From NCBI GenBank assembly GCA_000436975.1, contig HG000333.1:47371-72566 (forward strand): a stretch of DNA of 25,196 nucleotides, written 5' to 3'. Positions 1 through 7,556 of the stretch are shown piece by piece. The stretch comes from Clostridium sp. CAG:1000 (GTDB lineage Bacteria; Bacillota_I; Bacilli_A; RF39; UBA660). The notes below the pieces were generated by a model. It saw nothing but the letters and a program-made list of their open reading frames with translations. It was not told the origin of the DNA and made no database searches. Position 1 is the first letter of the stretch; the number at the start of each line of letters is the position of its first letter. A program made the position numbers and the translations under genes.

Positions 1-66
1 TGTTAATATAATGTTGATAAGTTAACATAATTTTGTTAATATAATGTTGATAAGTTAACATAATTA
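1..66. repeat. Two tandem 33-bp direct repeats carrying DnaA boxes
   Basis: Positions 1-33 and 34-66 are identical except for the last base (T versus A). Each unit carries one TGTTGATAA DnaA-box-like site on the same strand, giving an exact 33-bp spacing, about three helical turns, so both sites face the same side of the DNA. The array may extend left beyond the window. Confidence 0.9.
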
Positions 67-90
67 AATATTAACAATTAATTAACATAA
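1..90. other. oriC-side DnaA-box region (partial)
   Basis: Non-coding, extremely AT-rich DNA upstream of rpmH. TGTTGATAA at 12-20 and again at 45-53 is the reverse complement of TTATCAACA, one mismatch from the DnaA box consensus TTATCCACA. The related string TTAACATAA occurs at 22-30, 55-63 and 82-90. In many Bacillota the rpmH-dnaA intergenic region is one half of the replication origin, so position and motifs agree. The window begins inside the region, so the full array, the unwinding element and dnaA itself cannot be seen. Calling it oriC is inference from synteny plus motif. Confidence 0.7.
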
Positions 91-171
91 TAAATTTAAA
101 GAAAAAATATTAATAATTAATATATTGTAAATAAAAGACTATAGTAAAAATAATTAAATAAAATAAAATTA

Positions 172-200
172 TTGACAATCTATTTTAAATATTATATAAT
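172..200 (+). promoter_or_regulatory. rpmH promoter
   Basis: A consensus -35 TTGACA (172-177) and a consensus -10 TATAAT (195-200) are separated by exactly 17 bp. It lies 36 bp upstream of the rpmH start and would drive rpmH and, by read-through, the following genes. A Shine-Dalgarno sequence GGAGG lies at 223-227. Confidence 0.9.
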
Positions 201-235
201 CTAACTCAGTTGAAAAGGAAACGGAGGTAAATATT

Positions 236-355
236 ATGAAGAGAACATTCCAACCTAATAATAGAAAAAAAAGTAAAACTTCTGGTTTTTTAAATAGAAG
301 TGTAAAAGTATTAAAATCAAGAAGAGCTAAAGGTAGAAAAGAATTATCAAAATAA
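236..355 (+). CDS. rpmH: 50S ribosomal protein L34, unusually short
   Basis: A 39-residue basic protein of the large ribosomal subunit, too short for many ORF callers. It opens with MKRTFQPNNRKKSKTSGF and closes with VLKSRRAKGRKELSK, both diagnostic of L34. Bacterial L34 is normally 44-46 residues. Against B. subtilis L34, recalled from memory, five residues are missing from the segment between GF and VL that usually reads like RMSSKNGR, and the usual His before GF is Ser. The ATG is preceded by GGAGG at a good distance and the consensus promoter lies directly upstream. The loss is in frame with intact flanks, so it looks like a real shortening of the inter-helix turn, not a sequencing error. 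It is followed by rnpA as in nearly all bacteria. Confidence 0.95.
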   Translation: MKRTFQPNNRKKSKTSGFLNRSVKVLKSRRAKGRKELSK

Positions 356-386
356 AAAAATTACTTTTAAATGAGTAATTTTTTTT
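355..386 (+). terminator. Hairpin with T-run after rpmH
   Basis: AATTACT and AGTAATT form a stem around a short AT loop, extended by A-run to T-run pairing and followed by about eight T. It starts at the rpmH stop codon. It is probably a partial terminator that lowers transcription from abundant rpmH into rnpA. Confidence 0.7.
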
Positions 387-417
387 ATATAATATATATT
401 GAAAAAGAAGTGAGCAT

Positions 418-735
418 ATGAATAAAAAATATATTATTAAAAAAAATGAAGAAATTCAACAAATCATAGGTGATTCCAATAAAAAAGTTAATAAATATTT
501 TGTTATTTATTTTCAAAAAAATAACTATAATTTTAATAGATATTGTATTAGTGTTAGTAAAAAAATTGGAAAAGCAAACGTGAGAAATCTTTATAAAAGA
601 AGAATCAAAGATATTTTAATGAAAAATAATATTAATTTCTCTAAAGATTATGTTATAATATTAAGAGTTAATATTTTAAATTTGAATTATGAGCAAATTC
701 AAAACGAATTAATTAATGTATTAAAGGAGAAATAA
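418..735 (+). CDS. rnpA: Ribonuclease P protein component
   Basis: A 105-residue basic protein that binds the RNase P RNA and helps process tRNA 5' leaders. The identifying block is VSKKIGKANVRNLYKRRIKDI, spanning the conserved RNase P protein signature in the middle of the protein; the family normally reads GNAVxRNRxKRxxR. Here the second Arg of the RNR core is Leu, while the flanking Arg, Asn and KR are kept. Length is typical for the family (about 105-120). The gene follows rpmH and its 3' end carries the AAGGAG ribosome binding site of yidC, so the two are probably cotranscribed. Identity is secure from signature and synteny together, though overall conservation is low. Confidence 0.92.
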   Translation: MNKKYIIKKNEEIQQIIGDSNKKVNKYFVIYFQKNNYNFNRYCISVSKKIGKANVRNLYKRRIKDILMKNNINFSKDYVIILRVNILNLNYEQIQNELINVLKEK

Positions 736-738
736 AAG

Positions 739-1647
739 ATGAAAAAGAAAATATTAATATTATTTTTAATGTTATTTACATTAAGCGGTTGTACAAAAAG
801 ATTTAATGTAGTAATAAATGAAGAAAAGAATCAACAAAAATCTTATGTATCAAATATTTTGTGTAAACCAGAAACAAAGGAATTAGTTGATGTATATAAA
901 AATAATGATAAAAAATTGTTAATAAAATATGAAGATTTACCAAAATGTAGTAACTTAAAAATTAATTCTGGTGGTTATGAAGGATTGTGGACTTCTTTAT
1001 TCGTTAAACCATTAGCATGGATAATAGTTAAAGTAGGATTAATCGTTAAAAATTATGGTTTAGCAATAATGATAGTAGGTCTAATATTAAGATTATTAAT
1101 GTTCCCTATTTCAAAGAAATCTACAAATATGAATATAAATATGCAAAAAGCACAAAAAGATCTTGATAAATTAGAAAAAAAATATAAAGGAAGAGAAGAT
1201 AGAGATTCAATGATGGCTAAAAGCCAAGAAATGATGCTAATATATAAAAAATATGATATAAATCCATTCTCAAGTTGTTTATTTGCTTTTTTGCAATTAC
1301 CAATTTTCTTTGCATTTTTAGAAGCTGTTTATAGAGTTCCAGCATTTTTTGAAAAGAACTTTTTAGTATTTAATTTAGGTACAACTCCTTTAGAGGGAAT
1401 TAAGGCAGGAAATTATTGGTATATAATATTGGTTGTAATAATAATATTGGCAACTGTATTCTCATTTAAAAACATGAATATGTCAACAAATAAAGAACAA
1501 GCAAAACAAATGAAGATGATGACAACTTTTATGATAGTATTTATATCATTTGTATCATTTGGGTTACCAACATCAATTGCATTGTACTGGATAGTATCAA
1601 ATGGTTTTACAGTAGTGCAAAATTTATTATTAAAGAAAGGTAAGTAG
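739..1647 (+). CDS. yidC: Membrane protein insertase YidC/Oxa1 family, lipoprotein type
   Basis: Inserts membrane proteins with or without the Sec translocon. The N-terminus is a lipoprotein signal with lipobox LSGC, modified Cys at residue 18, as in Gram-positive SpoIIIJ/MisCA proteins. An extracytoplasmic stretch of about 65 residues contains a Cys pair (C42, C70) that could form a disulfide. The Oxa1 core follows: TM around residues 86-123 with the groove Arg (R118 in LILRLLMFPIS), a cytoplasmic charged hairpin (about 130-170), then further TM segments near 177-197, 225-243 and 262-285. It lies four bases upstream of jag, the usual arrangement. 302 residues is slightly longer than B. subtilis SpoIIIJ. 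Spacing from rnpA is three bases, so this is one operon. Confidence 0.95.
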   Translation: MKKKILILFLMLFTLSGCTKRFNVVINEEKNQQKSYVSNILCKPETKELVDVYKNNDKKLLIKYEDLPKCSNLKINSGGYEGLWTSLFVKPLAWIIVKVGLIVKNYGLAIMIVGLILRLLMFPISKKSTNMNINMQKAQKDLDKLEKKYKGREDRDSMMAKSQEMMLIYKKYDINPFSSCLFAFLQLPIFFAFLEAVYRVPAFFEKNFLVFNLGTTPLEGIKAGNYWYIILVVIIILATVFSFKNMNMSTNKEQAKQMKMMTTFMIVFISFVSFGLPTSIALYWIVSNGFTVVQNLLLKKGK

Positions 1648-1651
1648 TAAA

Positions 1652-2269
1652 ATGGAGAAGTATAAATTTCAAGCAAAAAATCAAGATGGACTTTTAGAAA
1701 AAGCATTAAAAGAATTGAATACAACTGAAGATAATGTTTTAACAAAATTATATGAAGAAAAGGGCGGACTATTTAGTGGTAAAAAGTATACAATTGAAGT
1801 TGTAAAATTAGAAGATATAGCCGAGACAGGTAAAGATATTATTATAGAATTACTAAATGCTTTAAATATAAATGCAAATGTTGAAATAAAAATTAGGGAA
1901 GGTCAAATAAAATATGATATATTTTCAAAAAATAATTCATTATTAATTGGCAAAAAAGGTCACATATTGAATTCAATTCAAATTTATGTTAGACAAGCAT
2001 TATATACAATGTTAGATATGCATATAAATGTGTCTGTTGATGTAGAAAAATATAGACAAAAACAAGATTATTTTTTAGAAAAAAATGTTAAGAAGATTGC
2101 TAGAGAGGTTACACTATCAAAAACCAATGTTAAATTAGATCCTATGAGTGCATACGAAAGAAAAATTGTTCACTCAGCATTACAAGGTTTTAAATATATT
2201 AAAACTGAGAGTGAAGGAAAAGAGCCTAATAGGTGTGTAGTAATAAAATACATTGAGAACAAAGAGTAA
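1652..2269 (+). CDS. khpB: Jag/KhpB RNA-binding protein (Jag_N-KH-R3H)
   Basis: A 205-residue cytoplasmic RNA-binding protein. The Jag-N domain lies at about residues 1-55, including a GGLFSGKKY stretch. A KH domain follows with the GxxG loop as GKKG in LLIGKKGHILNSIQ (about residues 99-112), then a C-terminal R3H domain ending in PNRCVVIKY. In Firmicutes KhpB works with KhpA and influences cell division and wall synthesis, and its gene nearly always follows yidC, as here. The start ATG has GAAAGG upstream inside the yidC 3' end. The last codons are embedded in a palindromic terminator. The usual linker between Jag-N and KH is short here. No sign of damage. Confidence 0.93.
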   Translation: MEKYKFQAKNQDGLLEKALKELNTTEDNVLTKLYEEKGGLFSGKKYTIEVVKLEDIAETGKDIIIELLNALNINANVEIKIREGQIKYDIFSKNNSLLIGKKGHILNSIQIYVRQALYTMLDMHINVSVDVEKYRQKQDYFLEKNVKKIAREVTLSKTNVKLDPMSAYERKIVHSALQGFKYIKTESEGKEPNRCVVIKYIENKE

Positions 2270-2285
2270 TATTACTCTTTTTTTG
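2261..2285 (+). terminator. Intrinsic terminator at the end of khpB
   Basis: A perfect 20-bp palindrome, AAAGAGTAATATTACTCTTT (2261-2280), overlaps the khpB stop codon and is followed by four more T (2281-2284). It ends the rpmH-rnpA-yidC-khpB unit just before the mnmE promoter. Confidence 0.85.
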
Positions 2286-2286
2286 T

Positions 2287-2315
2287 TTTACATTTACTAT
2301 TAAGTATGGTATAAT
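2287..2315 (+). promoter_or_regulatory. mnmE promoter (extended -10)
   Basis: -35 TTTACA (2287-2292), 17-bp spacer, -10 TATAAT (2310-2315), preceded by TGG, which makes an extended -10. It sits immediately after the terminator and 23 bp before the mnmE start, so mnmE-mnmG-rsmG form a separate transcription unit. Confidence 0.85.
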
Positions 2316-2338
2316 CTTGTGGAAAGAAAGGGACTATT

Positions 2339-3691
2339 ATGAAAGATACTATTTGTGCTGTAGCAACTTTAGTTGGAGAAAGTTCTATAAATGTAATAAG
2401 AATAAGTGGACAAGATGCAATTAAAATTGTTAATAAAATATTTGATAAAGATTTGTTAAAAAAAGAATCTCATACTATTACATATGGTTTTATAGTTGAA
2501 AATTCAGAAAAAATTGATGAAGTACTAGTAAGTGTTTTTAAATCGCCTAAAAGTTTTACAACAGAAGATATTGTTGAAATAAATGTTCATGGTGGAAACT
2601 TATCTGTAAGTAAAGTAATGGAGCTTTTAATATCAAATGGTGCGAGACTTGCAGAACCCGGTGAATTTTTAAAAAGAGCGTTTTTAAATGGAAGAATAGA
2701 TTTAACTCAAGCTGAAGCGGTAGGAGATCTTATAAATGCTCAAACTGAAGGTTCAAGGAAAATGGCTCTTAAAGGAATAGATAAATCAATTTATTCAACC
2801 ATTAATGAATTAAAACAAAAAGTTTTGTCTATAATAGCAAATATCGAAGTTAATATAGATTATCCAGAATACGAAGATGCTGTTATGGTAACCAGAAATT
2901 TAATAAGTGAAAACATTACCAAAATTGAAAAATCTATAAATAATTTATTAAAAAATAGTAAAAAAGGTTTGATAGTAAAAAATGGCTTAAAAATTTCTAT
3001 TGTTGGAAAGCCAAATGTTGGTAAAAGTAGCATATTAAACTTATTATTAAATGAAGAAAAAGCAATAGTAACAAATATTAAAGGGACAACGAGGGACATC
3101 GTAGAAGGAAGTTTAATGATAGAAGGTGTTAAAATAGATATATTAGACACTGCTGGCATACATGAAACAAATGATATTGTTGAGAAAATAGGAGTGGAAA
3201 AAAGTATACAAGCAATTAGTAATTCTGATCTTGTATTATTTGTAGTTGATAGTGAATCAGGTTTTGATGATGAAGATATGAGAGTGTTAGATAAAATAAC
3301 AAATAAAAACATTTTAGTAATATATAATAAGAGTGATAAAAATAAGAATTATATTTGTAACAAATTATCAAATTATGAAAGTATAAACATGTCTACATTT
3401 GAAAAAAATTCCGTAAATAAATTAGAAGAAAAGATTTCAAGAATTTTTGATCTAAAGTCAATTGGTGAATCAAATTATGCATATATTTCAAATGCAAGAC
3501 AAATAGGTTTATTAAATAACTCAATAGAAATTATAAAAGAAATAAAAATCAGTTTAAAAAATAATTATGAAGTAGACTTGATAGAAATAGATTTAAAGAG
3601 GCTATGGAATACATTATCAAATATTACTGGTGAAGTGAATGATGATGATTTATTAAATGAAATATTTAGTAAATTTTGTTTAGGAAAGTAG
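2339..3691 (+). CDS. mnmE: tRNA modification GTPase MnmE
   Basis: MnmE works with MnmG to install the carboxymethylaminomethyl group on wobble U34 of certain tRNAs. Residues 1-115 form the folate-binding N-domain, with LAEPGEFLKRAFLNGR as the signature. A helical domain is interrupted by the G domain: P-loop GKPNVGKSS (223-231), switch GTTRD (249-253), DTAG (270-273) and NKSD near 331. The protein ends in FCLGK, and C447 corresponds to the conserved C-terminal CxGK cysteine needed for activity. 450 residues is the normal length. The GTG start of mnmG follows nine bases later. Nothing unusual. Confidence 0.97.
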   Translation: MKDTICAVATLVGESSINVIRISGQDAIKIVNKIFDKDLLKKESHTITYGFIVENSEKIDEVLVSVFKSPKSFTTEDIVEINVHGGNLSVSKVMELLISNGARLAEPGEFLKRAFLNGRIDLTQAEAVGDLINAQTEGSRKMALKGIDKSIYSTINELKQKVLSIIANIEVNIDYPEYEDAVMVTRNLISENITKIEKSINNLLKNSKKGLIVKNGLKISIVGKPNVGKSSILNLLLNEEKAIVTNIKGTTRDIVEGSLMIEGVKIDILDTAGIHETNDIVEKIGVEKSIQAISNSDLVLFVVDSESGFDDEDMRVLDKITNKNILVIYNKSDKNKNYICNKLSNYESINMSTFEKNSVNKLEEKISRIFDLKSIGESNYAYISNARQIGLLNNSIEIIKEIKISLKNNYEVDLIEIDLKRLWNTLSNITGEVNDDDLLNEIFSKFCLGK

Positions 3692-3700
3692 ATGATATAA

Positions 3701-5560
3701 GTGAATTATGATGTAATTGTAGTAGGTGGTGGACACGCAGGCTGTGAGGCATCAAGTGCAAGCGCTAAAATGGGTAAAAAAACATTACTTATAACAATAA
3801 ATATTAAAAATATTGCTGATATGCCATGTAATCCATCAATAGGTGGCTCTGCAAAAGGAATAGTAGTTAGAGAAATTGACGCTTTAGGTGGTCAAATGGG
3901 TTATTGCGCAGATAGGACTCATTTGCAAATAAAGATGCTTAATGTTAAAAAAGGCCCAGGAGTAAGGTCCTTAAGAGCTCAAGGATGTAAAGTTAATTAT
4001 CCTAAGGAAATGTTAAACAGATTAAACTCATTGAAAAACTTAACGATAAAAGAGGATACAGTAAAAGAACTAATACTAGAAAATAAAAAAGTAATTGGAG
4101 TTTTAACGGAAACAGGTGAAAAAATATATAGTAAAGCGGTTATATTAACAACTGGAACATATATGAACTCTGATATTATGTGTGGACATGATAAATATAA
4201 AGGAGGCCCACATGGTGAAAAAAATTCAATGTTTTTAAGTGAATTTTTAAAAGAAAATGGAATCAATATAATAAGATTAAAAACTGGTACGCCACCTAGA
4301 ATATTGAAAAGTAGTATAAACTTTGATGAAGTAAAAATAGAAAATGGTGATAATGAGTTATTAACATTTAGTAATTTTTATGGTCCTACATATAATATAA
4401 ATGACCAAGTTCCTTGTTATCTTACTTATACAAATAAAACTACTCATAAAATAATAATGGATAATTTAGACAAATGTGCATTATATAGCGGAATGATTAA
4501 AGGAATAGGGCCAAGATACTGTCCATCAATAGAAGATAAGGTTGTCAAGTTTAATGATAAAGATAGACATCAAATCTTTTTAGAACCTGAAAGAAGTGAT
4601 GATATAGAATATTATGTAGGCGGTTTTTCAACGACAATGCCACATGATATTCAAGAAAAATTATTAAAAACAATGGATGGATTACATAATGTAGTAATAA
4701 CAAAGTATGGTTATGCTATTGAATATGATGCCATAGATCCACTTCAATTAAAAATGAACTTAGAAAATAAAATATTAGAAAATTTATTTAATGCAGGCCA
4801 AATAAATGGAACAAGTGGTTATGAAGAAGCAGCAGCTCAAGGATTAATGGCAGGTATAAATGCTGTTTTAAAAATAGATAATAAAGAACCTTTTATATTA
4901 AAAAGAAATGAGGCATATATAGGTGTATTAATAGATGATTTGATAAATAAAGGAATAACTGAGCCATATAGATTATTAACTTCGCGCGCTGAATTTAGAT
5001 TATTGTTAAGACATGATAATGCAATGATTAGACTATCAAAATATGCAGAAAAATATGGATTATTAAATAAAAATGAAAAAGATAAGTATTATGAAACACT
5101 TAATGCAATAAAAAAAATAGAGAATTATTTTAATACTACATATGTAAATCCTAAAGATATAGAAAAGTTTTTAAAAGAACATAATTCATCTAATATATAT
5201 GGTAAAGTATCATTACACGATTTGATTAAAAGACCAGAAATAGATGCTAAAGAATTATTAAAATATATGAATAAAGAATTTGATAAAAATGTTATTGAAA
5301 TAGTTCAAACAGAAATAAAATATAAAGGTTATATTGATAAAACAAAAAATGAAGTGGAAAAGATGTTAAAATTAGAGACTAAAAAAATACCTATGGACAT
5401 AGATTATTCAAAGGTACCTAATATAGCAACAGAAGCAAGGCAAAAGTTCAGTAAAATAAGACCATTAACAATTGGGCAAGCATCTAGAATAAGTGGGGTT
5501 AATCCTGCAGATATAACAATGCTATTAGTATATTTAAAAAAGGAATACAATCATGAATAA
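3701..5560 (+). CDS. mnmG: tRNA uridine-5-carboxymethylaminomethyl modification enzyme MnmG
   Basis: FAD-dependent partner of MnmE in wobble-U34 modification. The N-terminal FAD dinucleotide motif is VVGGGHAGCEAS (residues 7-18). Family signatures follow: CNPSIGGSAKG, GTYMNSDIMCG, KTGTPPRI, GQINGTSGYEEAAAQGLMAG and TSRAEFRLLLRHDNA. The helical C-terminal domain that contacts MnmE is complete. 619 residues is normal. The start is GTG at 3701, supported by an AGGAAAG Shine-Dalgarno inside the mnmE 3' end; the ATG at 3692 runs into a stop after two codons. The stop codon overlaps the rsmG start by eight bases, suggesting translational coupling. Confidence 0.97.
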   Translation: MNYDVIVVGGGHAGCEASSASAKMGKKTLLITINIKNIADMPCNPSIGGSAKGIVVREIDALGGQMGYCADRTHLQIKMLNVKKGPGVRSLRAQGCKVNYPKEMLNRLNSLKNLTIKEDTVKELILENKKVIGVLTETGEKIYSKAVILTTGTYMNSDIMCGHDKYKGGPHGEKNSMFLSEFLKENGINIIRLKTGTPPRILKSSINFDEVKIENGDNELLTFSNFYGPTYNINDQVPCYLTYTNKTTHKIIMDNLDKCALYSGMIKGIGPRYCPSIEDKVVKFNDKDRHQIFLEPERSDDIEYYVGGFSTTMPHDIQEKLLKTMDGLHNVVITKYGYAIEYDAIDPLQLKMNLENKILENLFNAGQINGTSGYEEAAAQGLMAGINAVLKIDNKEPFILKRNEAYIGVLIDDLINKGITEPYRLLTSRAEFRLLLRHDNAMIRLSKYAEKYGLLNKNEKDKYYETLNAIKKIENYFNTTYVNPKDIEKFLKEHNSSNIYGKVSLHDLIKRPEIDAKELLKYMNKEFDKNVIEIVQTEIKYKGYIDKTKNEVEKMLKLETKKIPMDIDYSKVPNIATEARQKFSKIRPLTIGQASRISGVNPADITMLLVYLKKEYNHE

Positions 5561-6257
5561 AAAAGAGTTTATACATTATTGCAAAGAAATAAATATTGAA
5601 ATTAGTGATAAAGTTTATGATGATTTATTAAATTACTATAAGTTGTTAATAGAATGGAACTCTAAATTTAATATGACTAGTATTCTAGAACAAAGTCAAG
5701 TATTCTTACTTCATTTCTATGACTCACTTTTTTTAAGCAAATATATAAATTTAAATAGAGAGTGTACTTTATGTGACTTTGGCACAGGTGCGGGATTTCC
5801 AGGTATGGTTATTGCCTTATTATTTAAAAATGTAAAAGTAACATTAATAGAATCTAATCAAAAAAAATGTCAGTTTTTAAAACATATAAAAGAAACTTTT
5901 TACTTGAAAAATGTAACTATTATATGTTCTAGAATTGAAGAATATGGAATTAAAAATAGAGAAATTTTTGATATTGTAACATGTAGGGCTGTTACATCTA
6001 TCCCAATAATAATTGAACTTGCAACAAGTATATTAAAAGTTGGCGGAGTGTTAGCACCATTAAAATCTAATTGTTTAGATGAGTTAAATGATGCATCACT
6101 ATATAAAGAATTTCATTTAAAACTTGTTGATGTTTATAAATATAATTTACCTATACAAAATTCTAAAAGAACAATACCTGTTTTTAAAAAAACTGACGTA
6201 ACTGATAAAAAATATCCTAGAAATTATAGTTCTATAGTTAAAAAATACAAAAAATAG
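5553..6257 (+). CDS. rsmG: 16S rRNA (guanine527-N7)-methyltransferase RsmG (GidB)
   Basis: SAM-dependent methyltransferase that modifies G527 of 16S rRNA. The SAM-binding loop is CDFGTGAGFPG (residues 74-84), followed by the acidic VTLIES strand. The preceding WNSKFNMTSI and LHFYDSL segments match the family's N-terminal signature. VTCRAVTSIP matches the conserved VxSRAVAxLP block with Cys replacing Ser. 234 residues is standard. The start lies inside mnmG with AAGGA just upstream. Gene order mnmG-rsmG-noc is that of B. subtilis. Confidence 0.95.
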   Translation: MNKKEFIHYCKEINIEISDKVYDDLLNYYKLLIEWNSKFNMTSILEQSQVFLLHFYDSLFLSKYINLNRECTLCDFGTGAGFPGMVIALLFKNVKVTLIESNQKKCQFLKHIKETFYLKNVTIICSRIEEYGIKNREIFDIVTCRAVTSIPIIIELATSILKVGGVLAPLKSNCLDELNDASLYKEFHLKLVDVYKYNLPIQNSKRTIPVFKKTDVTDKKYPRNYSSIVKKYKK

Positions 6258-6276
6258 TAAAGTATAAATAATAATC

Positions 6277-6305
6277 TTGATAAAATAAATAAAATAAATT
6301 AAAAT
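6277..6305 (+). promoter_or_regulatory. Candidate promoter for noc
   Basis: TTGATA (6277-6282), 17-bp spacer, TAAAAT (6300-6305). It lies in the 79-bp gap between rsmG and noc, 31 bp from the start codon. The region is so AT-rich that chance matches are likely, hence moderate confidence. Confidence 0.45.
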
Positions 6306-6336
6306 TAATATATAGTGGGAAAAAAGAGGGAAAAGT

Positions 6337-7452
6337 ATGGAAGAAAAAGATAAAATTGTTTATGTATCAGTTGATGATATTATTCCTAATAGGTTTCAAC
6401 CTAGACTTGCTTTCGATGAAAAAGAGCTTAATAGTCTATCTGATTCAATTAAAAAGTATGGTATTATTCAACCAATAGTTTTGAGGAAAACAGGAGAAAA
6501 GTACGAAATAATAGCAGGTGAAAGAAGATATAAAGCATCTTTATTAGCCGGATTAAATAAAATTCCTGCTATTATAAATCAAACTGATGATAACACAAGT
6601 GCTGAGATTGCATTACTGGAAAATCTACAAAGAAAAAATCTTACAGTAATAGAAGAATCACAATCATATAAAAAACTACTAGATAGAGGCTTTACTCAAG
6701 ATGAAATAGCAAGCAAATTAGGAATTAGTCAGTCATCCATCGCTAATAAATTAAGATTATTAAATTTACCAAAAGAAGTGCAAGAAGCATTATTATATAA
6801 CAAGATATCTGAACGTCATGCAAGAAGTTTATTATCATTAAACAATTCAAAATTACAAATTGATTTGTTAAATAGAATAATAAATGAGAAATTAACCGTA
6901 AAGCAAACAGAAGAAGAAATAAGTAAAATATTAAATGAAAACAACAACTTTTCAATAGATAATCCTAGTGAAATCAAAGAAAATAATTTTGAAAGTGTTA
7001 AGCCTGTTCAAGAATTTTTGAATATTGATATTCCAGAAGTCATTAGTATTAATCAAGAAACGACAGATGAAAAAGAATCGAAACCAGAAATAAAAAATAT
7101 AGAAGTTGATTCTTTATCAATAAATCCGTTTCAAGAAAACTTTATGGATAAAATCAAAGAAATTAATGAAATCAGCAGTCAAGACATTCCTGAAGTAATG
7201 GAAGATAAAATAGAAAAACTTGAGTTCGAAAATAAAATTAAAAATAAAAATGATTTAAATTTAAATGACACACAAGATATCAATAATAATCTTGAAAACA
7301 AAATTGTAAATAAAATCAGTTTACATAAAGTAATTGAGAAAATTAGAAATTGTGTTAATGATTTAAATGTTAATAATGAAAAAATTACAGTGTCAGAAGC
7401 TGATTTATATGATAAGTATCAAATTATAATTAATATTAACAAAGATGAGTAA
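6337..7452 (+). CDS. noc: Noc/ParB-family nucleoid-occlusion CTPase with long acidic linker
   Basis: A ParB-fold DNA clamp. Residues 8-100 are the CTP-binding N-domain, with PNRFQPR (17-23), GERRYKAS (61-68) and ENLQRKNL (95-102). The HTH is TQDEIASKLGISQSSIANKLRLL (about 120-142), followed by KISERHARSLL and LTVKQTEEEI. PNRFQPR, SIANKLRLL, ERHAR and VKQTEE fit Noc better than ParB/Spo0J, as does the C-terminal dimer segment ending YDKYQIIININ. Position directly after rsmG is that of noc. Two features differ from B. subtilis Noc (283 aa): the N-terminal membrane-targeting amphipathic helix is absent, and residues about 200-325 are an acidic, Asn-rich linker with two DIPEV motifs. No in-frame start exists upstream. 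A plain ParB role cannot be excluded. Confidence 0.88.
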   Translation: MEEKDKIVYVSVDDIIPNRFQPRLAFDEKELNSLSDSIKKYGIIQPIVLRKTGEKYEIIAGERRYKASLLAGLNKIPAIINQTDDNTSAEIALLENLQRKNLTVIEESQSYKKLLDRGFTQDEIASKLGISQSSIANKLRLLNLPKEVQEALLYNKISERHARSLLSLNNSKLQIDLLNRIINEKLTVKQTEEEISKILNENNNFSIDNPSEIKENNFESVKPVQEFLNIDIPEVISINQETTDEKESKPEIKNIEVDSLSINPFQENFMDKIKEINEISSQDIPEVMEDKIEKLEFENKIKNKNDLNLNDTQDINNNLENKIVNKISLHKVIEKIRNCVNDLNVNNEKITVSEADLYDKYQIIININKDE

Positions 7453-7472
7453 GAATGACTTCTTACTTTTTC
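7448..7472 (+). terminator. Intrinsic terminator after noc
   Basis: An 8-bp perfect stem, AGTAAGAA (7448-7455) and TTCTTACT (7460-7467), with a TGAC loop and a following T-run. It overlaps the noc stop codon. Confidence 0.9.
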
Positions 7473-7496
7473 TTTACATTATAAAATAAATTTTTT

Positions 7497-7524
7497 TTGA
7501 ATAAATTAATAAAAATGATATAAT
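7497..7524 (+). promoter_or_regulatory. Promoter of the SPFH gene
   Basis: -35 TTGAAT (7497-7502), 16-bp spacer, -10 TATAAT (7519-7524) with an upstream TGA that makes an extended -10. It is 32 bp before the start codon, with AGAGG as Shine-Dalgarno. Confidence 0.75.
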
Positions 7525-7556
7525 GAAAGTATAAATAAAGAAAAGAGGTATTTATT

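Noticed and set aside
1413..1745. Antisense frame over yidC and khpB, and similar long antisense frames over mnmE, mnmG, murA and typA
   Set aside because: They lie wholly or mostly opposite well-identified genes, lack Shine-Dalgarno sequences and match no family; AT-rich coding DNA readily yields such shadows.
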